Assembly: GCA_947585865.1 (NCBI GenBank)
Contig: CANPXH010000002.1
Location: 62,001 to 126,000 of the forward strand
Direction: 5' to 3'
Length of the DNA: 64,000 nucleotides
Source of the DNA: an uncultured Clostridia bacterium
GTDB taxonomy: Bacteria > Bacillota > Clostridia > Lachnospirales > CAG-274
Shown here: positions 17,006 to 25,816 of the stretch, one piece after another
Layout: every line of letters begins with the position of its first letter
Position numbering within the stretch: the stretch's first letter is position 1
Position numbers and translations under genes: made by a program
Notes under the pieces: generated by a model
What the model was told of the DNA's origin: nothing
Database searches by the model: none
Seen by the model: only the letters and a program-made list of their open reading frames with translations

Positions 17006-19513
17006 ATGCAATATTACAATATAGATTTTAAGGAAGCCGCATATCGGCTTAGGACAAGTCTCAACAATGGGCTAGGCGGCGATGAGGCCGAAAAGCGTCT
17101 TGAAGAATACGGCCTTAATGTTCTTGCCGAGAAAAAAAGAAAATCGCCGATCTATAAATTCATAATGCAGTTCAAGGACTTTATGGTGCTTGTGCTCATA
17201 GCGGCGGCGGTCATAAGCTGTGCTGTCGAGATATATTTCGGCGGCAATGACTTTGTGGACAGTATAGTTATAATAGTGATCGTTTTGTTCAACGGTATCA
17301 TAGGAACAGTGCAGGAATGCAGGGCGGACAGAGCCCTGGAGGCCTTGAAGAAAATAACGGAGCCGGTCGCTCTTGCCGTGCGTGACGGAAAAGATACGGT
17401 AATAAATGCGGCTTATCTGGTGCCGGGAGATATAATAAAGCTTGAGGCGGGTGATATAGTTCCCGCAGACTGTAGGATAACGGAGTCCGTAGCTCTTAAG
17501 GCAAATGAATCGGCACTCACAGGTGAAACGGAGGGAGCGGACAAGTCCGAAGCCGAGGTAGAGGAAAATACAGTGCCGGCGGAAAGGAGCAGTATGCTCT
17601 ATATGGGAACGAGCATAGTACAGGGAAGATGCAAGGCTCTTGTAACGGAAACGGGAACAAATACGGAAATAGGAAAGATAGCGTCTATGCTTACTGACGA
17701 CAGAGACGAAACTCCTCTGCAAAGAAAGCTTTCGGAGCTTGGCAAGATATTGGGAATAGGCGCTCTCGGCATATGCTTTATAATATTTGCAATAGGCGTG
17801 CTTAGAGGGATTTCGGTGTTTTCGATGTTTATGACTGCGGTAAGCCTTGCCGTAGCCGCTATTCCCGAAGGACTTACGGCAGTTGTGACGATAGTGCTTG
17901 CAATAGGCGTACAGACTATGGCTAAAAGCAATGCCATAGTAAAAAGACTTTCGGCAGTGGAGGCTTTGGGAAATGCCGATGTCATATGCAGCGACAAAAC
18001 GGGCACTATCACCGAAAATAAAATGACGCTTACAGAAATAGCAGGCTATGACAAAGAAGAGATACTGACTCTTGCCTGCCTGTGCTGCGATTCTGACGGT
18101 ATCCGTGGAGAAGCAACGGAGATAGGCATAGTACAGGGGGCTTTGGAATACGGTATAGATAAGGAAAGTCTGGAATATACCATGCCCAGAGTATATGAAA
18201 TACCCTTTTCTTCAGACCGCAGGAAAATGACAACGGTACATAAATACGGCTCCGATTATACAGCTATTACAAAAGGCGCCTGCGAGGAAGTGCTTAAGGG
18301 CTGCTCAAGGTACATAAAGGGCAGCGTAAAAAAGCTGGACAGGCTCACTGCGGCAAAAATTACGGAGCAAAGTGATTCTCTTGCCAAAAAAGGGCTGAGG
18401 GTATTGGCTGTAGCCGTCAAAAAAAGCTCATCTGTGGTAAAAGAGGAAAAAGACTTTATATTTTGCGGACTCATAGGACTTAGAGATAATCCGAGACAAG
18501 GCGTGAAGGATTCTATCGAGATATGCAAAAGGGCAGGTATAAGAACGGTAATGATAACGGGAGACAGTCCTGTTACGGCAAAAGCGGTGGCAGAGAGCAT
18601 AGGCATAAATTCGGACACCGTTACGGGAAACGAAATAGATAAAATGACAGAGAGGGAGTTTGAAAATGCGGTTGAATATCACGATATATTTGCAAGAGTA
18701 ACGCCTCAGCATAAATACAATATAGTAGAACAGCTTAAGAAAAAGGGAAATGTAGTTGCCTTTGCAGGCGACGGCATAAATGACGCACCATCCATAAAGC
18801 TGGCCGACATAGGCTGCGCCATGGGCAAAAACGGCACGGAGGTGGCAAGGCAGGCGGCGGACATAGTGCTTGCCGATGATAATTTCAACACTATCGTAAA
18901 GGCGGTCGAGGAGGGCAAGGGAATATATGAGAATATACTTAAGGTCATACATTTCCTCCTTTCCTCCAATATAGGTGAGATACTTGTTATATTTCTCTCC
19001 GTTGTAATGGGATTTCCCGTACCCTTGCTGCCAATACAGCTTTTGTGGGTAAATCTTGTGACGGACAGTATGCCTGCCGTAGCTCTCGGTGTGGATCCAT
19101 GGGATAAGGATATTATGTACTCCAAGGCGGATACAAGAGGAATGTGGCTGAGGATAGGCCTTGAAGGCTGTATGATAGGCGCTCTTGCGCTTGTTGCTTT
19201 TGCTGTAGGGAAGGCGTATTATTTAAGTACGGATGTAGGCAGGACCATGTGTTTTTGCGTTTTGAGCATATCCCAGCTTTTTCATGCCTTTAATATGCGG
19301 AGCAGGCATTCCCTTATACATATAAACATATTTGAGAATATATATCTCATTGGTGCTCTTCTTGCAGGCATAGCGATGCAGTGGTGCGTTGTGGAGACGG
19401 ATATGCTTGGAGGCGTGTTCAAAACCGCTGTGCTGAGTTCGGGTCAGTGGGTGATAGTAATGGCTATGAGCTTTGTTCCCATACTTATATGTGAGATAGA
19501 AAAAAGAATATAG
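17006..19513 (+). CDS. P-type Ca2+-transporting ATPase (SERCA-like, type II)
   Basis: An 835-residue cation pump. In order: N-terminal cation ATPase domain, actuator domain (ANESALTGE), phosphorylation site CSDKTGTITENKMT, nucleotide-binding domain (TKGACEEVL), hinge (AFAGDGINDAPSIKLADIG) and C-terminal membrane helices. M4 carries AAIPEGLTAVV and M6 carries NLVTDSMPA, the Ca2+-coordinating residues of SERCA/PacL pumps. Length is slightly short of 880-900 but all domains are present. It follows AAAGGAGGTG. Ca2+ export from the cytoplasm is the likely job; other divalent ions are not excluded. Confidence 0.93.
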   Translation: MQYYNIDFKEAAYRLRTSLNNGLGGDEAEKRLEEYGLNVLAEKKRKSPIYKFIMQFKDFMVLVLIAAAVISCAVEIYFGGNDFVDSIVIIVIVLFNGIIGTVQECRADRALEALKKITEPVALAVRDGKDTVINAAYLVPGDIIKLEAGDIVPADCRITESVALKANESALTGETEGADKSEAEVEENTVPAERSSMLYMGTSIVQGRCKALVTETGTNTEIGKIASMLTDDRDETPLQRKLSELGKILGIGALGICFIIFAIGVLRGISVFSMFMTAVSLAVAAIPEGLTAVVTIVLAIGVQTMAKSNAIVKRLSAVEALGNADVICSDKTGTITENKMTLTEIAGYDKEEILTLACLCCDSDGIRGEATEIGIVQGALEYGIDKESLEYTMPRVYEIPFSSDRRKMTTVHKYGSDYTAITKGACEEVLKGCSRYIKGSVKKLDRLTAAKITEQSDSLAKKGLRVLAVAVKKSSSVVKEEKDFIFCGLIGLRDNPRQGVKDSIEICKRAGIRTVMITGDSPVTAKAVAESIGINSDTVTGNEIDKMTEREFENAVEYHDIFARVTPQHKYNIVEQLKKKGNVVAFAGDGINDAPSIKLADIGCAMGKNGTEVARQAADIVLADDNFNTIVKAVEEGKGIYENILKVIHFLLSSNIGEILVIFLSVVMGFPVPLLPIQLLWVNLVTDSMPAVALGVDPWDKDIMYSKADTRGMWLRIGLEGCMIGALALVAFAVGKAYYLSTDVGRTMCFCVLSISQLFHAFNMRSRHSLIHINIFENIYLIGALLAGIAMQWCVVETDMLGGVFKTAVLSSGQWVIVMAMSFVPILICEIEKRI

Positions 19514-19517
19514 GAAA

Positions 19518-19548
19518 ATGCGGGCGTGCTTCCGCGCCCGCATTTTTA
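19518..19548 (+). terminator. Terminator of the P-type ATPase gene
   Basis: ATGCGGGCG / CGCCCGCAT with a short loop, followed by TTTTT. Confidence 0.92.
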
Positions 19549-19609
19549 TATGACACGGCTTTTTAAAAATTGCCGTAAGGATACAGTCTTAAAAAATAAA
19601 TGCCAAGGT

Positions 19610-20428
19610 CTACATAGGTATGCCGTTTTCAATATACTCGGTCATAATGCCGATCATATCGGCGTATCTGCCCATTACCTCCATTAAAGAAACAAATGAA
19701 AATATGAATATGACATTTCTTATATAGGTATCTTTTGTCTTGGTGTAAAGTAAAAAGGCTGCAATGACCATAAGCATGGACAATATGATACAGCCGTTAA
19801 AGAGTAATATATTTGCCGAGCCGACAGCACTGTATACAATACCCATGGATACGGCAAAAAAAGCCGTAAGTACATTTATTTTATCGGTTATGCTCTCCTT
19901 AAGAGAATATCTCATAAAATAAAGCACGGCAAGGGAAACGCAAAGCCTTATCGTAAATGCTGCGGCTTTGTTCATATAGTAGAGGTAAAAGTACAGGCTC
20001 ATAAATACATTGTAGCCGAAGTAATAAAAAATAAAATCCATATATTTATAGAAAAAGAGCGTAAAGGGGATGCAGAGCATAATATATATATTGTTCAGGG
20101 GTGTGAATTTTTTATCGACGGTCTGTCTGTAAAACCATATGCTCACTGCGTTTATCAGCACAACAGCCAATACTCGAAGCACTTTTTGAACGGCAATATA
20201 AGGCACTGTAAAATGAAGTGATGTCCAAAAAAGCATGAGCATAAAAAAAGAAGTGATTTTTTTGCCAAACTTGAAAAAATCCATTTTGCCGAAATTACTT
20301 TCCCATATATATCGCAAAGAGCCCTTTTTTACCATACCCTCTTCCCATATTATCTGAGTCTCGGTACGGGTATCATCGCATGGATCGCTGAAACGCTGTA
20401 TGTCATACATATCCTTGTTTTTGGCCAT
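19610..20428 (-). CDS. Unrecognised polytopic membrane protein
   Basis: I do not recognise this 272-residue protein. The first 50 residues are soluble and rich in charged residues and include IIWEEGMVKKGSLRYIWESN. About seven hydrophobic segments follow, notably FFMLMLFWTSLHF, YIMLCIPFTLFFY and aromatic-rich FIFYYFGYNVFMSLYFYLYY. It starts eight bases after the stop of the pseudouridine synthase gene, so it is probably the last gene of the cell-division operon. The aromatic, Tyr-rich helices recall the TraX/acyltransferase-like membrane fold, but no catalytic motif is seen. Confidence 0.7.
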   Translation of the reverse strand: MAKNKDMYDIQRFSDPCDDTRTETQIIWEEGMVKKGSLRYIWESNFGKMDFFKFGKKITSFFMLMLFWTSLHFTVPYIAVQKVLRVLAVVLINAVSIWFYRQTVDKKFTPLNNIYIMLCIPFTLFFYKYMDFIFYYFGYNVFMSLYFYLYYMNKAAAFTIRLCVSLAVLYFMRYSLKESITDKINVLTAFFAVSMGIVYSAVGSANILLFNGCIILSMLMVIAAFLLYTKTKDTYIRNVIFIFSFVSLMEVMGRYADMIGIMTEYIENGIPM

Positions 20429-20436
20429 AAGCTCAC

Positions 20437-21342
20437 CTACCGTCTCAATATATCCAATATCCTTGTAAAATAAGGCGGAAGCTCTGTTTCAAACTCCATA
20501 TACTGCCCTGTAGACGGGTGCACGAAACCCAGCACCTTAGCATGGAGCATCTGTCCTTCGGCAGAAAACGCCTGCTTTTTGGGGCCATATACGGGATCGC
20601 CTAAAAGGGGATGACCTATGTGAGACATATGGATCCTTATTTGGTGAGTTCTGCCTGTTTCAAGCTTGAGCTCCAAAAGCGTAAATTTCCCCAGCCTTTC
20701 AAGCACCTTATAATGAGTTACCGCATTTCTGCCTTCTTTTACGATAGCCATTTTTTTTCTGTCGTTTTGCGAACGCCCTATGTTTGCGGAAACGGTACCC
20801 TCGTTTTGATCAAAGCCGTTATATACAATGGCATTATATATCCTGTTCATGGAATGCTCAGCCAGTTGGGCGCTTAAGCCCCTGTGAGCTATATCCGATT
20901 TTGCAATCACGAGGATGCCGCTGGTATCCTTGTCTATCCTGTGCACGATGCCGGGTCTCAATTCGCCGTTTATGCCTGAAAGATCGTTACCGCAGTGGTA
21001 CATAAGGGCATTTACAAGGGTGCCCGTGTAGTGACCGGGAGCAGGGTGTACCACCATGCCTTGAGGCTTGTTCACAACTATGAGATCGTTGTCCTCATAG
21101 AGTATATCAAGGGGTATGTTTTCCGCCTCTATCTTTACCTCCTCGGCCTGCGGTATATCCACCTCTATAACATCGCCTTCCCTCAGCTTATAGCTTTTGT
21201 TCACAGCCTTTTTGTTGACGGTGATATTTCCTTTTTCAATAAGCTTGTGAAGGGCGGAACGGGAAATATCTTCTATCTCATCGTTTAAAAAAAGATCTAT
21301 CCTCTTGCTTACATCCTGAGCCTCTGCCGTGTATATATCCAT
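20437..21342 (-). CDS. RluD-like 23S rRNA pseudouridine synthase
   Basis: A 301-residue RluA-family enzyme with an N-terminal S4 domain (KRIDLFLNDE, SRSALHKLIEKGNITVN) and catalytic signature HRIDKDTSGILVIAK, where the Asp attacks the target uridine. LETGRTHQIRIHMSHIGHPL is the second family block. I chose the ATG at 21340-21342 because AAGGAGGAAT is ideally placed. A much longer upstream frame would run through lspA and is rejected. Immediately following lspA is the usual Firmicute arrangement (as B. subtilis ylyB). Confidence 0.94.
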   Translation of the reverse strand: MDIYTAEAQDVSKRIDLFLNDEIEDISRSALHKLIEKGNITVNKKAVNKSYKLREGDVIEVDIPQAEEVKIEAENIPLDILYEDNDLIVVNKPQGMVVHPAPGHYTGTLVNALMYHCGNDLSGINGELRPGIVHRIDKDTSGILVIAKSDIAHRGLSAQLAEHSMNRIYNAIVYNGFDQNEGTVSANIGRSQNDRKKMAIVKEGRNAVTHYKVLERLGKFTLLELKLETGRTHQIRIHMSHIGHPLLGDPVYGPKKQAFSAEGQMLHAKVLGFVHPSTGQYMEFETELPPYFTRILDILRR

Positions 21343-21346
21343 GGTT

Positions 21347-21811
21347 CTATTCCTCCTTATCAAAGAACAGCGTACCCAATATAAGGAGAAAAGCGCCTGT
21401 GCATACGCATATATCCGCAAAATTGAACACGGGAAAATCCCAGCCGAATATATAGAAATTGAGCATATCCACAACATAACCTCTGAAAAGCCTGTCTGTA
21501 AGATTGCCCACGGCACCTGAGCATATGAGTACGATAGCCGCCCTTGTCCAAGGACCTTTGTTTTCTTTTCTGAGCCTGATATAGTATACCGCACAGAGTA
21601 TACATATAACTATCGTCAAAATAATAAAGAGCCACTTAGCTCCCTGAAGGAAGCCAAAGGCAGCCCCTTTATTTTCAACATAAGTCAGGCTGAAAAAGTT
21701 ATTTATAATGTCTATATTTTCAACAGGCATAAGCTTTGCAACAGTCACATATTTTATTATCTGATCTGCTGCGACCAATATTAAAAATACGATCACAGGT
21801 AAAATATACAT
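21347..21811 (-). CDS. lspA: Signal peptidase II (lipoprotein signal peptidase)
   Basis: A 154-residue membrane aspartic protease that removes the signal peptide from diacylglyceryl-prolipoproteins such as the zinc receptor in this window. Four hydrophobic segments are present. Catalytic Asp residues sit in GNLTDRLFRGYVVD and FNFADICVCTG. The conserved VENKGAAFGFLQG is also present. It lies between aroB (three bases away) and the pseudouridine synthase gene. Confidence 0.97.
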   Translation of the reverse strand: MYILPVIVFLILVAADQIIKYVTVAKLMPVENIDIINNFFSLTYVENKGAAFGFLQGAKWLFIILTIVICILCAVYYIRLRKENKGPWTRAAIVLICSGAVGNLTDRLFRGYVVDMLNFYIFGWDFPVFNFADICVCTGAFLLILGTLFFDKEE

Positions 21812-21814
21812 TTT

Positions 21815-22900
21815 TCAACCTCTTATTATATAATTGATTGCATCCTTTATTTCTTTTTCGGAGCAGTTCTTTTCGGTGTAGGCACTGCCCATAGCCTTGA
21901 GAGCGGTAATATTTATAACGCCGTTCTTAGCTTTTTTATCCCTGAACATTTGGGCATATATATCGTCTGCACGGAAATTTTCCACAAAGATCGGAAGTCC
22001 GAAATATGCCATAAGCTCCTTTGCATCGGCAACATCATCTTGGGATACGGCGCCTCTTTTCATTGAGAGATAGAGAGCCGCTATCATACCCACGGCAACG
22101 CATTCTCCATGGAGCATATCAAAGCCCGAGAGCGATTCTATTGCGTGGCCGAAGGTGTGGCCGAAGTTAAGTATTTCTCTGAGCCCGGTTTCCTTTTCAT
22201 CCTGGCTCACCACATTTGCCTTTATTTTACAGGAGCCGTATACCACCTGTGCGATTGCTTCGGGATCAAGCTTTTTCACGGCTTCTTTGTTCTCCGAAAA
22301 GAAACGCAGATAATCCACATCTTGTATATATCCGTGCTTGACAGACTCCGCAAGACCTGCCGCAACCTCTCTGTATGGCAATGTATTAAGGGTGTCGGTG
22401 TTTATGAACACAAGCTCAGGCTGATAAAAAGCGCCTATCATATTCTTGTTGCCCATAAAGTCTACGCCTGTTTTTCCGCCTACGCTGCTGTCTACTTGGG
22501 AGAGAAGGGTCGTAGGTATCTGTACAAAGGGAATGCCTCTCATATATGTGGCAGCGGCAAAACCGCACATATCACCCACAACACCGCCGCCTAAGGCAAT
22601 AAGCACCGACTTTCTGTCCAAATGCTCATCTATAAAAAATTTATAAAAGCCTGATATAGTCTCTAAATTCTTGCTGTTCTCTCCTGCGGGGAATACACAT
22701 ATACTTATATCCTTGCATACGTTTTTCAAAAGCTCCTTTATACCTTGGGCATAGAGAGGAGATACATTTGAATCTGTAACAATACATACCTTTCTGTCTG
22801 AAATACCTGCCTTTTCAAAGGCGGGGGGAAGGGCATCGAAGCATGAGTCTATGTATATGGGGTATTGCTTTGTTCCCGTATCTACGCTTAATATTTTCAT
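21815..22900 (-). CDS. aroB: 3-dehydroquinate synthase
   Basis: A 361-residue enzyme of the shikimate pathway that cyclises DAHP to 3-dehydroquinate using NAD+ and a metal. Visible features are the nucleotide-binding GGGVVGDMCGFAAATYMRG, the active-site stretch QVDSSVGGKTGVD, and the metal-site motifs LNFGHTFGHAIE and HGECVAVGM. Length is normal. It is embedded between divIVA and lspA in a cell-division operon and is not with the other aro genes; aroK, tyrA and aroA lie at 58-64 kb. Confidence 0.97.
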   Translation of the reverse strand: MKILSVDTGTKQYPIYIDSCFDALPPAFEKAGISDRKVCIVTDSNVSPLYAQGIKELLKNVCKDISICVFPAGENSKNLETISGFYKFFIDEHLDRKSVLIALGGGVVGDMCGFAAATYMRGIPFVQIPTTLLSQVDSSVGGKTGVDFMGNKNMIGAFYQPELVFINTDTLNTLPYREVAAGLAESVKHGYIQDVDYLRFFSENKEAVKKLDPEAIAQVVYGSCKIKANVVSQDEKETGLREILNFGHTFGHAIESLSGFDMLHGECVAVGMIAALYLSMKRGAVSQDDVADAKELMAYFGLPIFVENFRADDIYAQMFRDKKAKNGVINITALKAMGSAYTEKNCSEKEIKDAINYIIRG

Positions 22901-22921
22901 ATTGACCCTCTTTTGACCGTA

Positions 22922-23404
22922 TCAGTCTTCTTTTGTGGCTGCCGCTTCACTGTCTGTGAACTCTGCCTCATTGGCTTCAAGCACCTTTATCTGATTTTCA
23001 AGGAGACTTCTGAGAGTACCCTTTATTCTGGCATATTCCGCCTTGGTACTTACTATCTGAGACTTGAGCATGGAAAGCTGTGTATTGGCATCCTGTAAGA
23101 TCTTCTGTGCCTGCTGCTCAGCCGCAGTTATTATCTGCTGAGCTGATATGCTTGCATTCTTCTTGGACTCCTCGGCGTTTTTCTCGGCAGTAACTATAGA
23201 ATCCTTAATGGTGTCTTCAAGACCCTTATAGTATTTGAGAGCCTCTTCCATAGCGCTTATTTTGTCCTGAAGCTTTGCATTGTCTTTGTAAAGCTTTTCA
23301 AATTCCACTATTACTCTGTCAAGAAATGTGTCCACATCATCACGAGAATAACCGAAGGTCGCCTTTTTAAATTCCACAGTCTCGATATCAACCGGTGTCA
23401 ACAT
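22922..23404 (-). CDS. divIVA: DivIVA-family cell division/polarity protein
   Basis: A 160-residue coiled-coil protein that marks curved membrane at poles and septa. The N-terminal membrane-binding segment LTPVDIETVEFKKATFGYSR followed by DDVDTFLDRVI is the DivIVA hallmark. The rest is predicted coiled coil, Gln/Ala/Lys/Glu-rich, ending in an acidic tail. It begins behind GGGAGGTAA, 30 bases after ylmH. Its position after sepF-ylmG-ylmH is the standard Firmicute division cluster. Confidence 0.95.
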   Translation of the reverse strand: MLTPVDIETVEFKKATFGYSRDDVDTFLDRVIVEFEKLYKDNAKLQDKISAMEEALKYYKGLEDTIKDSIVTAEKNAEESKKNASISAQQIITAAEQQAQKILQDANTQLSMLKSQIVSTKAEYARIKGTLRSLLENQIKVLEANEAEFTDSEAAATKED

Positions 23405-23434
23405 AATTATTACCTCCCAAGTTTAGTTTATACT

Positions 23435-24220
23435 TTATTTAAAAATAATAAGTCTTAATAATATCCTGTCTTTTTTGGTAGTTCCCATTATCTCCGCTAT
23501 CTTTATTCTTCCGAAGCCTCTCAGCGTTATTATATCGCCTTGGGCTGCGGCCTTTGAAACGGAGGTCTCATTTTTCCAATTAATGTAAGCCTTTTCGCCT
23601 TTTATAAGTTCTGCGGCCTTGCCTCTTGATATATTAAAGGCATTGCTCAAAACAGCATCAAGACGCAAGCTTGCCACAGTCAGCCTTTTTTCGGACGCTC
23701 CCTTTGGCTTGGGCGTAAAGCCCTCAAGCATTTGCACATTGACCTTAGTATGCCCGACTCTTTCCAAATTGGCTGTGATATAATCTGCAATATCGCTGTC
23801 TGTAAAAATAACGGCACTGCCTTCATCGGGTATAATATCGCCTGTTTTTTCCCGTGCTATACCCAATCCCAATACAGAGCCCAATATATCCCTGTGAGCA
23901 AGCTGCCTTGAAAATTTGGCATTATAGCTTATTTTCACCGGGGTTATGGGAAAGAGGGCGTTTGTGCATTCGGTGAATTCCGGGAAAAAGCCTATCTTTA
24001 GCCTTTCCGCATCCTCGTAGCCGCCGTACGCCATTACCTTTACTTCATCCTCGTGGATAAAGGCATTCATTATGGCGTGAGCCTTATAGGGATCTGTGAA
24101 CACGGTGAATTCAGGCGCAAATGTTTTTATTGCAATATTGGCCTTGTCCGCAGCCTTTGACATAAGGAGCCTTTCTTCGTCATCGGCAGCCGCTTTCAGA
24201 AGCTTGTTCTTGCTTATCAT
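23435..24220 (-). CDS. ylmH: YlmH, S4-domain RNA-binding protein
   Basis: A 261-residue protein of the YlmH family. Residues 1-175 are the family-specific domain (YGGYEDAERLKIGFFP is a clear marker) and the C-terminus is an S4 RNA-binding domain (LRLDAVLSNAFNISRGKAAELI). YlmH has been linked to ribosome quality control and to cell division genes. I chose the ATG at 24218-24220, which overlaps the ylmG stop as ATGA; an upstream in-frame extension lies wholly inside ylmG and is a shadow. Confidence 0.92.
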   Translation of the reverse strand: MISKNKLLKAAADDEERLLMSKAADKANIAIKTFAPEFTVFTDPYKAHAIMNAFIHEDEVKVMAYGGYEDAERLKIGFFPEFTECTNALFPITPVKISYNAKFSRQLAHRDILGSVLGLGIAREKTGDIIPDEGSAVIFTDSDIADYITANLERVGHTKVNVQMLEGFTPKPKGASEKRLTVASLRLDAVLSNAFNISRGKAAELIKGEKAYINWKNETSVSKAAAQGDIITLRGFGRIKIAEIMGTTKKDRILLRLIIFK

Positions 24221-24510
24221 ATGAATATTGCAAATATTGCCTGTCTTAATATCGAATACACGATCGACATAAGTATATAGGCGATCACAGGTGAAAAATC
24301 TATCATCATACCGCCGCCTAAGGGCGAGCGCTGCATCATACGTCTTATAGGGCCCAATATAGGCTCGGTAAGAGCGTCTATTATACGACATATGATATTG
24401 TTATGATTTATAGGGAACCATGACAATATACACTTTACAAGTATGGCAAATGAAAGGAGATCGTAAAAAACTCCAAGCGCCATGATAAGGATGGATCCTA
24501 TTTGTTCCAT
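24217..24510 (-). CDS. ylmG: YggT family (YlmG) membrane protein
   Basis: A 97-residue protein with two hydrophobic hairpins and the family motif LVKCILSWFPI followed later by DALTEPILGPIRRMM and GGGMMIDFSPVIAYI. YggT/YlmG proteins sit in the membrane and are linked to cell division (and to nucleoid partition in chloroplasts), though the molecular role is unclear. It lies between sepF and ylmH as in most Firmicutes. Confidence 0.93.
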   Translation of the reverse strand: MEQIGSILIMALGVFYDLLSFAILVKCILSWFPINHNNIICRIIDALTEPILGPIRRMMQRSPLGGGMMIDFSPVIAYILMSIVYSILRQAIFAIFI

Positions 24511-24531
24511 ATATATCTCTCTTTTCTTTTT

Positions 24532-25080
24532 TTATTTGTTCCATATGGAAGAATTAGGCAGCTTTATGCCGCTTGCCGCAAGCTCTTCCTTAAACTGGCC
24601 TGTGATATTAACATACTCAGGTCCTATAATAAATATTCTGTTGGATACAGGCTGTATCGAACCGTCAAGTGCATAGCAAGCGCCGCTGAAGAAGTCGGTT
24701 ATTCTCTGAGCCTCGTCTTTGCCAAGCTTTTCAAGGTTCACAAGAACTATCTTCTTGTCCTTAAGATCCTCACAGGCAATGCTTGCCTCTTCAAGAGATG
24801 TGGGCTGAGAAACTACCACCTGCATATTTACATTGGTATTTATGCTCAGTACGTTTCCCGCATAGCCTCTTGTGGCAGGGCTCTGAGTCCTGAAAGGTGA
24901 ATACTGACTTTCCGAAGGTTTTTTCTTTCCGAAATTCCTAAAGGAGATAAGATCCCTTACCTTACTGCTCTCTTCAGGTTCGTCATAATCGTCATAATCA
25001 TCGTATTCGTCATAATCTTCTTCATAGTCATCAGGTTCGCCCATTACTGCATTTTTTAACTTATCAAACCATTCTGCCAT
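24532..25080 (-). CDS. sepF: Cell division protein SepF
   Basis: A 182-residue FtsZ-binding protein that tethers and bundles FtsZ at the membrane. The N-terminal amphipathic helix (MAEWFDKLKNAVMGEPDD) is the membrane anchor, followed by a strongly acidic Asp/Tyr/Glu linker (about residues 17-37). The C-terminal SepF domain contains IACEDLKDKKIVLVNLEKL and RITDFFSGACYALDGSI. The start is supported by GGGAGGAC. Confidence 0.96.
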   Translation of the reverse strand: MAEWFDKLKNAVMGEPDDYEEDYDEYDDYDDYDEPEESSKVRDLISFRNFGKKKPSESQYSPFRTQSPATRGYAGNVLSINTNVNMQVVVSQPTSLEEASIACEDLKDKKIVLVNLEKLGKDEAQRITDFFSGACYALDGSIQPVSNRIFIIGPEYVNITGQFKEELAASGIKLPNSSIWNK

Positions 25081-25101
25081 TTTAAAATGTCCTCCCGTTT
25101 A

Positions 25102-25806
25102 TTATTTATTATCTTTAACAGTATAATCTCTTGCACCAAAGAGGCCCGTGCCTATACGCACTATATTGGCTCCTTCTTCTACGGCGACTGTATAGTCGTT
25201 GGTCATACCCATAGACAGGTATTCCATATCTATATTATCATAGTTTTTATTCATAATGTCAACAAATAATTTTTTCATTTGCCTGAAAAGCCCTCTGTTC
25301 TCTTCGGGATCATCCACAAAGGGAGCAACCGTCATAAGACCCTTTACCCTTACGCCGGGCAGTCGGCTTATTTCGACTGCAAGAGGTTCGGCCTCTTCCA
25401 AATACACGCCGTGCTTTGATTCCTCCCGGCCTATATTTATTTCTATGAGGATATCCTTCACGATCCCCTTGGCCGCAGCTCTTTTGCTTATTTCCTCGGC
25501 AAGTCTTAGGCTGTCTACAGAGTGTATAAGGCAAACCTTGTCTATGATGTATTTTACCTTATTTGTTTGGAGATGACCTATTTGGTGCCATCTCACTCCT
25601 TCTATTTCAAAGAACTTGCGGTTTATTTCCTGGGGCTTGTTTTCGCCCATGTCCGTAAGCCCAAGAGCCTTTGCTTCTTCCATACGCTCTATGTCCACGG
25701 TCTTGCTGACTGCCAGGAGGAGTATATCCTCTCTTTTTCTTCCGCTTTTCAAAGCAGCGGATGAAATGTTTTTTTCAATAACATCCAAATTTTCTTTTAT
25801 TCCCAT
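25102..25806 (-). CDS. yggS: YggS family pyridoxal phosphate homeostasis protein
   Basis: A 234-residue PLP-binding TIM-barrel protein (B. subtilis YlmE, human PLPBP). It buffers pyridoxal phosphate and has no known catalytic reaction. The PLP Lys lies in LLAVSKTVD; GENKPQEINRKF, WHQIGHLQTNKVKYI and LSMGMTNDYTVAVEEGANIVRIG are family blocks. I chose the ATG at 25804-25806 behind AGAGGCG, ten bases after the HlyD-like stop. It heads the sepF-ylmG-ylmH-divIVA block, the usual order. Confidence 0.95.
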   Translation of the reverse strand: MGIKENLDVIEKNISSAALKSGRKREDILLLAVSKTVDIERMEEAKALGLTDMGENKPQEINRKFFEIEGVRWHQIGHLQTNKVKYIIDKVCLIHSVDSLRLAEEISKRAAAKGIVKDILIEINIGREESKHGVYLEEAEPLAVEISRLPGVRVKGLMTVAPFVDDPEENRGLFRQMKKLFVDIMNKNYDNIDMEYLSMGMTNDYTVAVEEGANIVRIGTGLFGARDYTVKDNK

Positions 25807-25816
25807 AAAAACGCCT

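Noticed and set aside
21343-21594. Longer N-terminus for the RluD-type gene
   Set aside because: The extra residues lie wholly in lspA in another frame and lack a ribosome binding site; the ATG at 21342 has AAGGAGG.
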